Source of the DNA: Posidonia oceanica
Taxonomy: Eukaryota; Streptophyta; Magnoliopsida; Alismatales; Posidoniaceae
Reading direction: 5' to 3'
Assembly: GCA_037176725.1 (NCBI GenBank)
Contig: JAZBRS010000026.1
Coordinates: 103,027,501-103,091,500, forward strand
DNA length: 64,000 bases
This document shows positions 22,331 to 32,316 of the stretch, piece after piece (within the stretch, counting starts at the first letter, position 1; each line of letters begins with the position of its first letter). Made by a program: the position numbers and the translations under genes. Below the pieces are notes generated by a model. It saw only the letters and a list, made by a program, of their open reading frames with translations. It was not told the DNA's origin and did no database searches.

Positions 22331-24898
22331 TTACAAATCACTATTATCCATCTGTGAGCCATTGCTTGTGCCTGCTTCTTCAGTTCCAACATTGCGAAAC
22401 ATGATACAAACAAATTTGTCAAAATTATGAATTGATTCAAAATAAATACAATACACACAAAAAACAATTAAATACCTTAATGCAATATTTGTCAAACCTC
22501 TATTTTTGCCAGGGTAATTTCTAGAATCATGGTTAACATTGTGTTTTCCACATGTCTTACATTGCCTTCCTTTCTCACGCTTCTCTCGATCAGATTGAAT
22601 GCGTGGCACACCTCCACCTTTAGGCCTACCACTTTTACCACTTCCTTTGATTTTAACATGCAAAGGAGGTAAAATAATTAAGTCCGTAGAAGGCCTAATG
22701 TTATGAGTGAAAGACCGAGTAATTGAACGACGTTCTGATCTCTTGCTACGATCGTTCAACTCAGTAATTGCGGAAATTTGCATTTTATCCATCTCCTCTA
22801 TCATCAACTTCATTTGTTGCTTTGCATATTCATAAAACTCCTCACCACGAATAACACGACTAGCTACTTGTTTCCCCAACTCCATGATCTCCATGTATTG
22901 AGAACCTTTACTCAAACCATTATTGTTTAAGTATATGTCCAATTTTATACCATCTTTGATAGAATGAAACCATCTCTTCAAAATAAAATGCTCTAGTAGG
23001 AGATTAATTTTGAAATATATCATGAAGGTAATCAAATGTCTGCATGGGTAGCCTTTGAATTCAAACATACAGCAACTGCATTTCGACTTAGTCCTATCTG
23101 ATTCAGAAATAACAAGCCTGCAATTGTCGTCATCACCCTTCCTCGATACTATAAATGTGTCCTTTTCCTATAAAAACGAAAATTCCGTAATGACTACAGT
23201 AGTACATAAATGTAAAAAAAGATCTCTAATAAGGAATTTAGTAACATATGAACACAATGTTCATGCATAATATGGTAGAATACTATAAAGTTTACCTCAG
23301 CATTTGGATCATTTACTTTGGAAGGATATACATTGTACATAAAGCTTCGATTCAATTCTTCTTGGAAGAAATTGAACATTCTCCTCGTATACAAACCATG
23401 AATCTGTTCCTCCATTCGAAGACCACTACACAACTTGGCATTTTTGTGCTTCGACTCAAAATCACAAATATTCTCTGTTTCACGTTGGTTCTTTAAACAA
23501 TCCTCATAACGAGTCACAAACTCTAGTAAAGAATTGTGGTGAGATACAACACTTTGAATGAAAGTATTTAAACTTTCACTTCTTTGCGTTGTTATCATGC
23601 CAGCAAAGAATGTGTTCGTCATATAAGTTGGTACCCATTTTTCTTTAATGCTATAAATAGACAACAACCACTTGTTCTTGGTCATATTATGCTTCTCAAT
23701 CCATGCATTCCATCTTTCCTCAAAATCATCAAAAAATTCTGAATCATATACTATTGAATTAAATTCTGAAATTGCTTCAAATTTTGTAGCAATACCACCA
23801 AGCTTATCAGAAATTTTATGCATAATATGCCATGCACAAACCCTATGCACAGTACATGGAAAAATTTCAGTAATTATTGCATTCATTGCTGGATCCTGAT
23901 CTGTAATAATTACTGGGGGTGCTCGCCCTATACATTCAATAAATTTAGAAAAGACCCACTCAAATGTTGATTGAGATTCATTTGATATAAGTGCACAACC
24001 AAAACTTGTGGTTTTCCAATGATGGTTAACACCACAAAAAACAGCAAATACCAAACAATAAGTATTAGTTTGATAAGTAGTATCGAAAGTAACTGCATCA
24101 CCAAATATCCCGAAATCCTACCTAGATATAGCATCAGACAAAAAACAATGCCTCAATCGTCCATGATCATCTTTCTCTACTGCATAAAAAAACCTATCAT
24201 CAACATCCTTTTGCAGTTGAAAATGATCTAAGACAAATTGAGCATCATAATCCTTTGTTTCTTCTCTACAATCCCGTTAAAAGTTACGAATATCCCTTTC
24301 AGTACATCCCATCTTATTATACCCACCCGATTGTTGGCTCAAAACATTAATTTGCTGACATGTTCGTAGGCTAGAGGTTTGTAAACCTTCTAATTCCAAT
24401 TGTTTGGCAACCGAAATAGACCTATTTATAGGCAAATAATGCAACTTCGACGGGGATACAAGTTAGTGATTATGATCCTCTACAAATTCAACTACTACCC
24501 AGTTTTCATAATTTGTATCTAACCGAACTTTTATCTTTGCCTAACAGCTAACCCTTGAAAGAGCAATCTTTTTCTTACGTTTAATAACAATTTTCTCATT
24601 ATGATCCTCATCAACATCCCTGTAGAATCCCTCCTTAGAACATATATATAACTTTTGTGAACAAATCCTCTGCTTAGTATTCTTGTTTAATCAAAACTGT
24701 GGTATGAGAACGAACAGAGAAGCCAACTCGACCACCATAAGACAAATAAAAATTCTTCACATCTTTCAAATTGACAAATGTCTGGCCAATATAAGGTTTA
24801 TCACCATCTTGATAATACTCAATAGTATTATCTGGTAAACTTTCACTACTAATCAAACATTCATCAACAACAACTACATCTTTCCCTTTATTTTCCAT
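22331..24898 (-). pseudogene. FAR1/MURA-type MULE transposase, broken
   Basis: Read on the minus strand from an ATG at 24898. The N-terminus is a FAR1-type DNA-binding domain (PYIGQTFVNLKDVKNFYLSY, GFSVRSH) with the zinc-ligand ending EDHNH near 24470. The MULE transposase core follows, with DDE residues in VTFDTTYQTN, IITDQDPAM and TQRSESLNTF. After an intron (about 23295 down to 23170) comes a SWIM zinc finger (CSCCMFEFKGYPCRHLI, near 23040-23090) and a basic tail with a C-x2-C...H motif (CKTCGKHNVNH). Damage seen: a one-base frame shift near 24690, and stops near 24540, 24460, 24280 and 24119. The last converts a Trp just before the DTTY motif. The enzyme would cut and rejoin the element's TIRs. 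This copy cannot make it. Confidence 0.88.
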
Positions 24899-25682
24899 CC
24901 CGATAAATAAACAACATAAACAATACGTAATTTATTAGAATGTATTATTTTTTTACATTAATACAATCAATATTTATAGTAACAAATAAAAACACATATA
25001 TATACTACTGGTACCTTAAAAAAAGTAATTACTGATATTACATCAATCATCTACATTGCAATTCTTTCTTAAATTATTTAGTAAATACTGATCTTGCGAC
25101 TTTCAAACAAAATTACAAACTAAATGTTTTAGAATTCAGTAATTTACTAGAATGTGAAATTACAAACATATTGAAGTGATACATGATAATTCAGTAAATA
25201 TCAATATATCAATAACAGACTAATTACTTAACAATGCAAATAGTTAAAAATTAAGTAATTACTGAAAATATTTATTCTGTACTGATACATTGAAACAATA
25301 ATTATGGATATTATATCAATCATCTACATTGCAGGTCTGTCTTTAATTATTCAGTAAATACTGAACTTGCAAAAAACACACCAAGCAACAAAGTTCATGT
25401 TTCAGAAATCAGTAATTTACTAGATTGAGAATTTATAAACAAAAAATAGTGATACAAGCATAATTCAGTAAAATTCAATACATCCATTTGCCTTAATAAT
25501 TACTTAGCCATGCATTCTATAAAATTGAGTGAATAAACTATTTCATTCAATATTCACATGAAATAAATAGAAACTAATATATATATAACTGATACATTAA
25601 ATAATGTAATTACGGATTATAAATCAATGTTTACAAGAAACAAATATAAACACATATACATACTACTGATACATTAAAACAG
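24899..25682. other. AT-rich MULE interior with palindromic motifs
   Basis: No gene is present. The stretch lies between the transposase start and the right TIR, so it may hold the transposase promoter. It is dense in AGTAATTAC/GTAATTACTG motifs, for example near 25026, 25252 and 25608. Confidence 0.5.
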
Positions 25683-27413
25683 TAGTTACGGATATTACAT
25701 TAATATATCATCTACCTTGCAGGTCTATCTCAAATTATTTAAAAAAACATATTATAACAAAGTAATTTTTTACATGAATTCAATCAAAATCTACAGAAAA
25801 AAATAGGAACTAAAATATATACTACAGATTCTATAAGTGCATATATCAGTAAAAAGTAGTAATTACGGATATTACATCAATCATCCAAAATGAAAGTATA
25901 CCTTATAATGTTTCCGTAAACACTTAAAATCCAACAATCAAACACAGCTACAAACTTAGTAGTTCAGAATTCAGTAGCAATCTTGTAATTACTGATTTAT
26001 ATGAATTCAGTACATACAAAAATTCCATGTAACACACATCATTCTTCTATTATTAGGTTATTAAATGTAAATGCAACCGAACATGACCCAATCAATTGTA
26101 ATCCAATGTATGTAATATTTAGGAAAGGTTAAGTAAATAACATGTTCTGAATTCAAAAGAACAATGAAACAATATTCTTAGCCAATCCATTGTAAACCAT
26201 TGTATATAATATTTAAAAAAGGTTAAGTAAATAACATGTTCTGAATTCAAAAGAACAAACTTAGTAGTTACCATGGGAATTTCAGCCAATCCAATGTATG
26301 TAATATTTAAGAAAGGTTAAGTTAACAACATGTTCTGAATTCAAATTAATAATGCTAGTCATACCTATTGCACACATACATTGTAAGAGAAAAGTAGGCA
26401 AGTTCATTTTGTCAGTAATATGGAATGTAATTACTGGACCATGCAAACTATAAAAAACAAAATATTCTTCTCAGTTAATGTACATCATTTGGGTATCAAA
26501 TAGAATGTAAATGAATTTTTTAGAGTGAGCAAAAATCTCTCACTAATTTACTTGATCATGAAAACTATAAAAAACAAGTAATTACTGAATAAACGCATTT
26601 ATTAAAACTACAATATCAACATAAAAAATAGTAATTACTTAAATAAACAAAAAATATACTGATAATTCAGATCTAACATCCGTAATTTAATATAGTGTGT
26701 AATTTAGAAGAAAAATGTAATTATTGTTTGTTGTTGCCGGAGAGAGTATCTGTTGCCGGAAATAGGGAGGGGATCGGAATCGACGGCAGCGATGGCGGAG
26801 TATTGGACGTGGGTCTGCTAGGGGAGGGCGACGGGGATGAAGTTGGGGAAGTCAGCAACGGCATAGTGGACGGGGCGGATGATGACGAAATAGGGGAGGG
26901 GATCCGGTGGGACGGTGACGGCGGCGGAGTGTTGGATGCAGATTAGGCAGGGTAGGGCTAGTGCGATCGAGATGGGGGAAGATGACAAAATAGGGGAGGG
27001 GATCCGGTGGGACGGCGACGACGGCGGAGTGTTGGATGCAGGTCAAGCGGGGAAGGGCGAGTGCGATCAAGATGGGGAAGTTGTCTGTGGAGATTGGGAG
27101 GGGGTGTATGATGGGGTAGATGAAGAATAAGCGAGAGAGGGAGAAGTCAGTAGGAGGATGATTTTTGTGGGGAAACACGGACAGGCCCTAAACCGTCATA
27201 TATGCATCAAATTGTTTCCAAAAAAAATATTTAAAGTATAGTTACCCACATTTGCTGCTTTTTTCATGGGATAAATTCAACAGTACAATCTAAAATATTA
27301 ATAAAATAATTATTAAACTCAAAATAACCTAAACCGTAGGATAAAGATCAAACAGTATAGATTAAGGGCCCTACTTAATCTAATTAAGGTCAGACCCTAT
27401 TAGATAATTTGTC
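25683..27413 (-). repeat. Right terminal inverted repeat of the MULE
   Basis: Inverted partner of 1964-3707. The match begins at the terminal GACAAATTATCT and ends near a TAATTACT motif in the left arm. Differences are substitutions and small indels, including in the GC-rich block at 26730-27185. Confidence 0.92.
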
Positions 27414-27436
27414 TATATATATATATATATATATAT
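27414..27436. repeat. (TA)n microsatellite at MULE right end
   Basis: TA tract matching the one at the left end of the MULE. Confidence 0.85.
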
Positions 27437-27501
27437 CTGTTTAATTATTTATGTATGTTTTATTTTTGATATGTGCATATAAATTATTTTTTTTTGTAGT
27501 T

Positions 27502-28987
27502 ATGGAGAAATTTATTATCGAAAGGCCTTCAAATCTCGTGGTAGTGGACAGTCTCCAAATTCCAAGGAAACTCGTATTGAGTTTCAGGTTGATAATTTAA
27601 TTGTAGATCCCAGATTAAGACCTCCTATATCAAGTTATGATTTTAAAGATCGAGATAAAGTTAGACGGGCTTACTTGCTAAAGAGTTCGTGCCAACCTCA
27701 TGGCAAGTGTATGTCGCTTTGTTGTCTCTTGGTTTGATAGTTATGATTGGTTGGAATGAAGTATTGACACAAGTACAACATTTTGCTTGTGGTGTTATCT
27801 TTTTCTAGAATGAAATGTTGATCCTACTTTTGTTTCTAAAGGGTTTAGAACTTAAAAAGAAAAACAAAGATTATTTGCTTATGAGGTTGATATGCATAAT
27901 GCTTCAATTCTAAAATGTAAGACGTCTTAAAACAAGGTCTCTCATTTTGTGGTGAAGATGAATCTGATAATTCATGCAATAAAGGAAATTTTCTTAAACT
28001 CCTTGAGTTCCTTGCTATTCACAATGAAAAGATTGGTAGTGTTGTGTTGAAGAATGCTCTAGAAAATCTTAAGTTGACTTCACTTAAAATACAAAAAGAG
28101 ATTGTAAGTGCAATTTCAAGTGAAACAATTGAGGAGATTGCCAAAGATATAAGGGATCATTTGTTTACAGTTTTGGTTGATGAATCTCGAGATATATCAA
28201 CTAAAGCACAAATTGCAGTGGTATTGCAGTATGTGAACAAGAAGGATGAGATCGTTGAAGGATTCCTTGGTCTAGTGCATGTTAGTGACACTACAACAAT
28301 ATCACTCAAGGGCGGCATGCAAGAATTATTTGATAAACTTGGATTGAGTATCCACAAATTGCAAGGCCAAGGTTTTGATGATGTTAGTAATATACGAGGT
28401 GAGTTTAATGGCTTGAAAGCATTGATTATGAAAGAAAATTCTTTTACATTCAATATTCATTACTTTGCTCACTAACTCCAATTGATCCTCGTAGTAGTTG
28501 TAGAGAATCATGAGGATGTTGCGACATTATTTGAATTAATTTTTGCTATAATGAATTGTGTTGGTGGTTCATGCAAACTCCTTGATACTCTTAGATCACA
28601 AGAAGTCGCTCGAGTTTCTAAAGAACTTGAACATGAGATAATTACAAGTGGTTGAGGTGTAAATCAATCACTTGGAATTAGAAGAGCAAAGACAAACGTT
28701 GGAATTCACATTATAGTACGTTGTTAAACTTAACTCATTTGTTCTCATTAGTTGTGAATGTTTTGAAAATTGTTAAAAAGGATGGTACATGTACCAAGAA
28801 AAGGACCAGTGGAAATGCTTGGTGGAAGTTCTATTCAATCATTTGATTTTATGATTGTCACGCTTTTCATGAGACTCATTTTGGAATATACAAATGACCT
28901 ATCTAAGGTATTGCAAATAAAAGATCAAGATATTGTAAATGCTATGATTTACCTCAAAATTGGTAAGGAGCTCTTCGGTCCTTTGAG
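27502..28987 (+). pseudogene. hAT-like transposase pseudogene (TTF-zinc-finger/DUF4371 type)
   Basis: After an acceptor-like T-run plus TAG, an ATG at 27502 begins a frame with DPRLRPPISSYDF and then KVRRAYLLKSSCQPHGK, the N-terminal TTF-type zinc-finger region of plant ZMYM1-like/hAT proteins. The DUF4371 core is at 28044-28475 (LFTVLVDESRDISTKAQIAV, GFLGLVHVSDTT, GQGFDDVSNIRGEFNGLKAL, then HYFAH). A later piece, 28770-28994, contains YTNDLSKVLQIKDQDIVNAM. Several frame shifts and stops separate these pieces. The C-terminal dimerisation domain is missing because the sequence is cut at about 28987 by the adjoining copia fragment. Confidence 0.8.
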
Positions 28988-29754
28988 GCTTTGAGATACC
29001 AAGCACGCAGAGATTGCTATAAACCATATAATGCCTTGGGTAAGCAACCGACATGATGAGGGTGTGCTTTATCAACGAAGCCAGGAGGTTGACGCATGTA
29101 TACTTCCTTCGATAAGAACCCATTCAAGAATGCATTGCGGACATCAAGCTGCCGAAGAAGCCAGTTGTAGGTGACAGCCAAGGAAAGAATGGTTCGGATA
29201 CTAGTATGCTTTATCATAGGACTGTAAGTCTGGTCATAATCGATACCCTCCTGTTGGTGGTACCCTTTAGCCATTAAATGCGATTTGTAGCGCTCAATAG
29301 TTTTGTCGGCTCAGCGCTTGACTTTTATATCTAGCGGGAACCAACGACGTTCTGAGATGGTGAGGGTGGTATGCAAGACCAAGTGTTATTCCATGATAGA
29401 GCTTGAAACTCCTCATTCATGGCTGCATGCCAATGAGGGTATGCTTTGGCTATAGTAAAACAAGATGGTTCAAATAGGGAGGAGTCATGGAGCTCAGAGG
29501 AAAGGGTGTGAGGAAGAGGGTGCGGATGAGTAGATCTCACAATGGAATTTATACTTCTGAATTTGCGGGGAAGAGAGGAGTTAGAAAATGAAGGAGAAGA
29601 AGAAGACGAAATAGGGTTTATGGAGGTGGATGAAGATGAAGTAGTGGTAGACAAATGCTGCGAATCAACAGTGGGTGTGGTACCACAAGAGGGAGTGGAA
29701 GAATTGGTGAGTGCGAGTGGGGGACAGGGACTGGTAGTAGTGGTTGGAATGTCA
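28988..29754 (-). pseudogene. Copia-1: integrase/RT linker and start of RT
   Basis: The minus-strand ORF at 29654-29331 is the Ser/Thr/Pro-rich linker leading into HWHAAMNEEFQAL and NNTW, the entry into copia RT. After a frame break, 29274-29017 encodes MAKGYHQQEGIDYDQTYSPM, LRQLDVRNAFLNGFL, then VYMRQPPGFVD and PKALYGL. The LYGL motif is followed by a stop and QSLRAWY, after which the element ends. The catalytic YVDD region is missing. Confidence 0.85.
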
Positions 29755-30028
29755 TGTTGGGTTGTGAAGCTTGATTATGCAAATTTTATTAAGGATACAT
29801 AAGGATACATATGTAACTTCCTTTGTAGAATGATGCCCTAGCTCTCTACTATATAAAGAGAGCAGTCATCTGTAATATGTAACACAAGAGATAGAGTGAT
29901 AGAAACCTAGTGCGGCCATGGACGTAGGTTTTTTGCCAAACCACGTAAATCTTGATTGTTCCTGTGTGTTTGTTTCTTCTCTTCCTCGCTTCTCCTCTAG
30001 ATCCCGTAGGAAGATCGAATTCGTAACA
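29755..30028 (+). mobile_element. Solo LTR, 274 bp, TSD TGTCA
   Basis: It begins TGTTGGGTTG and ends TTCGTAACA. TGTCA lies on both sides (29750-29754 and 30029-30033). Inside are a TATA box (CTATATAAAG near 29850) and the phrase CCATGGACGTAGG, both usual in short plant copia LTRs. It splits the copia-1 coding region cleanly. Confidence 0.93.
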
Positions 30029-30033
30029 TGTCA

Positions 30034-30524
30034 GACGTAGTGGGAAAAAGGGAGGGCCCTTGTGCAATACCTTGGATGGTAGTGGGGAAGAAAAGGGTTG
30101 GACGAGTAGGGGAGGAGGTGGGGAATGTGATAGATATGGAATCCTTAAAAGATATGATTTCTCATCAAAGGATACGTGTCTAGCGATGTAAATTTTATTG
30201 GTTTGTGGATCCAAACACTTTGTATCCTTTGTGTTGAGAGGCATACCCCAAAAAAACACAAGCAACCGATCATGGTTGGAATTTTTTTTCTACTGTAGGG
30301 GGCTAATAAGGGGAAGCATGTGAAGCTGAAAACACGGAGAAGCATGTACTAGGGTGGTCGTCCAAAGATGGCTTGAAAAGGGGAGGTATACCCAAGAACA
30401 GGAGAGGGTAACCTGTTAATTAAAAGAGTGGCCATTTGGACGACTTCAACCTAGTAGATAGTAGGCACTCCAGAGATGAATAACAAACTTGTGACCATCC
30501 CAATAACATGGCGGTGTTTGCACT
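30034..30524 (-). pseudogene. Copia-1: integrase C-terminal part
   Basis: Minus-strand reading gives a short copia fragment with KDTKCLDPQTNKIYIARHVS (about 30235-30175), the conserved 'cyflg...k...y.drk...isrdV.F.E' region following the copia integrase core. Frame shifts and stops are frequent. The hAT insertion separates it from the integrase core upstream. Confidence 0.75.
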
Positions 30525-31201
30525 CAACTAGAGGTGTACATGGGTCAAGTTAGGTCGGATTATAGGTGAATCCACAACCCAATTTATATTGTTTGGATTG
30601 GATAATTTGAGACCCATATCCAACCTATACTCAGTCCAGACCCAACCTGACCCAACCCACAAACTTCGCGTTGGATCGGGTCAATTCACAGATTTTATGT
30701 GTATTTATTAAGAACTAAAGTAATAATAATAATATCAAAAACTTCACAAATACATCAAAAACTTAATCGTAACTTGCCAAAAGACATTAATTCATGTTGC
30801 CAAAACATGCTGTGGGACCAAGACGCTGTTATGTGTACAAAAATGATTTTGAGAAAATATCTTATACTGAAGCAATAGCTTGATTTTGAGAAAACAAGCT
30901 GTCAGATCATGAACATGTATTTCTTCTGAATTTGACATCTAGAAAAGAAAGTAAACCAATAACATCATAAAAGGTTAAAAATATCATAACAGTTGAACAC
31001 ATAATAACATCATAATAGTTGAACACAAGTTAGAAAATATCCATCAACACTTAATGAGATAAAAAGGTTAAAAATAAACCTTGGTTACAGGAGATATCGA
31101 ATTAAAAGATGATGCTGTTGTGGACTAGTCGGGTCGAAAAGAGACAGAGATTAGGATTTTAATGTTTTATGCTTTTACAAATAAAAAAAAAATATATAAT
31201 A

Positions 31202-32112
31202 GGTAAATTATCTGGTAGGGTCCTACCTTAATTAAGCTAATTAAGGCCTTAAATCTTGGCCATTCAATCAAAATCAAATGGTTATGTAGGATAGATAGAA
31301 TATGGTTGTTTCTTTATCTTAGTTGGCAGTTATTCTTTGAATTTAAATTTTTATTTCTATTAATTAGTGGAGAGAATCGTGGGTTGGTTATCTACGTAAG
31401 AGTGATTTTTGTTTCTCTCTCAAATTTTACTTGCGTGTCATAAATAATTGACGATTAATGATTCAGTTTCTTTTTTCATAGACTAAATTTAATTTCCGTA
31501 TTTACTGACAATTGAACTATCAATAGTTTATAGTGTTGTAACTTGTTTCAGTTGTTAGTGTTTTGTATCAGTAATTTTTTTTTTGTAACTACGGATTTTC
31601 ATGTTTACGGATTATTGAACTTAAGTTCCAAATGAAATTTAAAATATCAAATTTCTAATATGCGTAATTATAGATGATTAAAACAATACATATTACACTT
31701 CGAATTTAAATTTTAAGTTCTACTAATTAGTGTTTTGTAATTCAAATATCAAGTCGGCCTCTTCATGTAATTACTGTTTTATAATTCTAATATCAAGTAT
31801 TCATGTATCAGTAATTACTGTTTAGTATTACGGATGTTTTACTAGATGCATGTATCAGTAATTACTAATACATTCAATCCGGAGTTAATACGTATTGTTG
31901 TGTTATATTTTTCTCAAATTTGGAAACACACACATATCCCTTGAACCACGGAATGTACCAATTTTTTGTAATTTACGTGATACTATTTGTGCTTGGGAGT
32001 ACCTTCCTTTCTCAAAATGGACGGTTAAGATATTTCAGTTGGTTTTCAATTGAATGGTCAAATTTTAGGTCTTAATTAGCTTAAGTAAGGCCGGACCCTA
32101 CCAGATCATTAC
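31202..32112. mobile_element. 911-bp non-autonomous relative of the large MULE
   Basis: Both ends match the outer TIR of the 25-kb MULE. The left end reads AAATTATCTGGTAGGGTCC and the right end in reverse reads GATCTGGTAGGGTCC, each followed by a CCTTA...TTAATTAG-like stretch. TIR similarity runs about 70 bp. The interior has three GTAATTACT motifs (near 31768, 31811 and 31857) like the large element. It lies in TA-rich sequence, with a pure (TA)n at 32113-32136. It has no ORF and would depend on the MULE transposase in trans. Confidence 0.85.
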
Positions 32113-32136
32113 TATATATATATATATATATATATA
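32113..32136. repeat. (TA)n microsatellite
   Basis: TA tract at the right end of the 911-bp MULE derivative. Confidence 0.85.
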
Positions 32137-32316
32137 CACCTTCGGATTCGGGTCGAGTTGGATAATTCATCCCTGGAACCTATACCCAACCTAGAAAGTT
32201 CAGATTTGAGATTTTTTGATCTATACCCAACCTATGATAGAAAAAACCTAACCCAACCCACATGAGTCAGGTTGGTTTGGCTTTCGGGTCAATCCAGACC
32301 CATGTACGCAACTAAC

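Larger units (their letters stand above)
1964..27413. mobile_element. 25.4-kb Mutator-like element (MULE) with long TIRs
   Basis: Both ends begin GACAAATTATCT and are inverted copies of each other for about 1.74 kb (1964-3707 against 25683-27413). The interior holds a FAR1-type MULE transposase on the minus strand, a DUF1985/Ulp1-like gene on the plus strand and a captured RopGEF fragment. The presence of a MULE transposase plus a C48-peptidase gene resembles the Ulp1-bearing plant MULEs (Kaonashi type). Without the 10.76-kb gypsy and its 5-bp TSD the element would be about 14.7 kb. It is flanked by (TA)n, so a 9-11-bp TSD cannot be recognised. All genes carry nonsense mutations, so this copy is not autonomous now. 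Confidence 0.9.
30533..32308. mobile_element. hAT-type non-autonomous element with nested MULE derivative
   Basis: The ends are inverted copies of GTACATGGGTC. The outer segments are rich in GACCCAACC-type phrases typical of a common plant hAT MITE. The flanks are CAACTAGA (30525-30532) and CAACTAAC (32309-32316), an 8-bp TSD with the last two bases diverged. Without the nested 911-bp element it is about 0.86 kb and non-coding. It interrupts copia-1 integrase. Confidence 0.8.
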
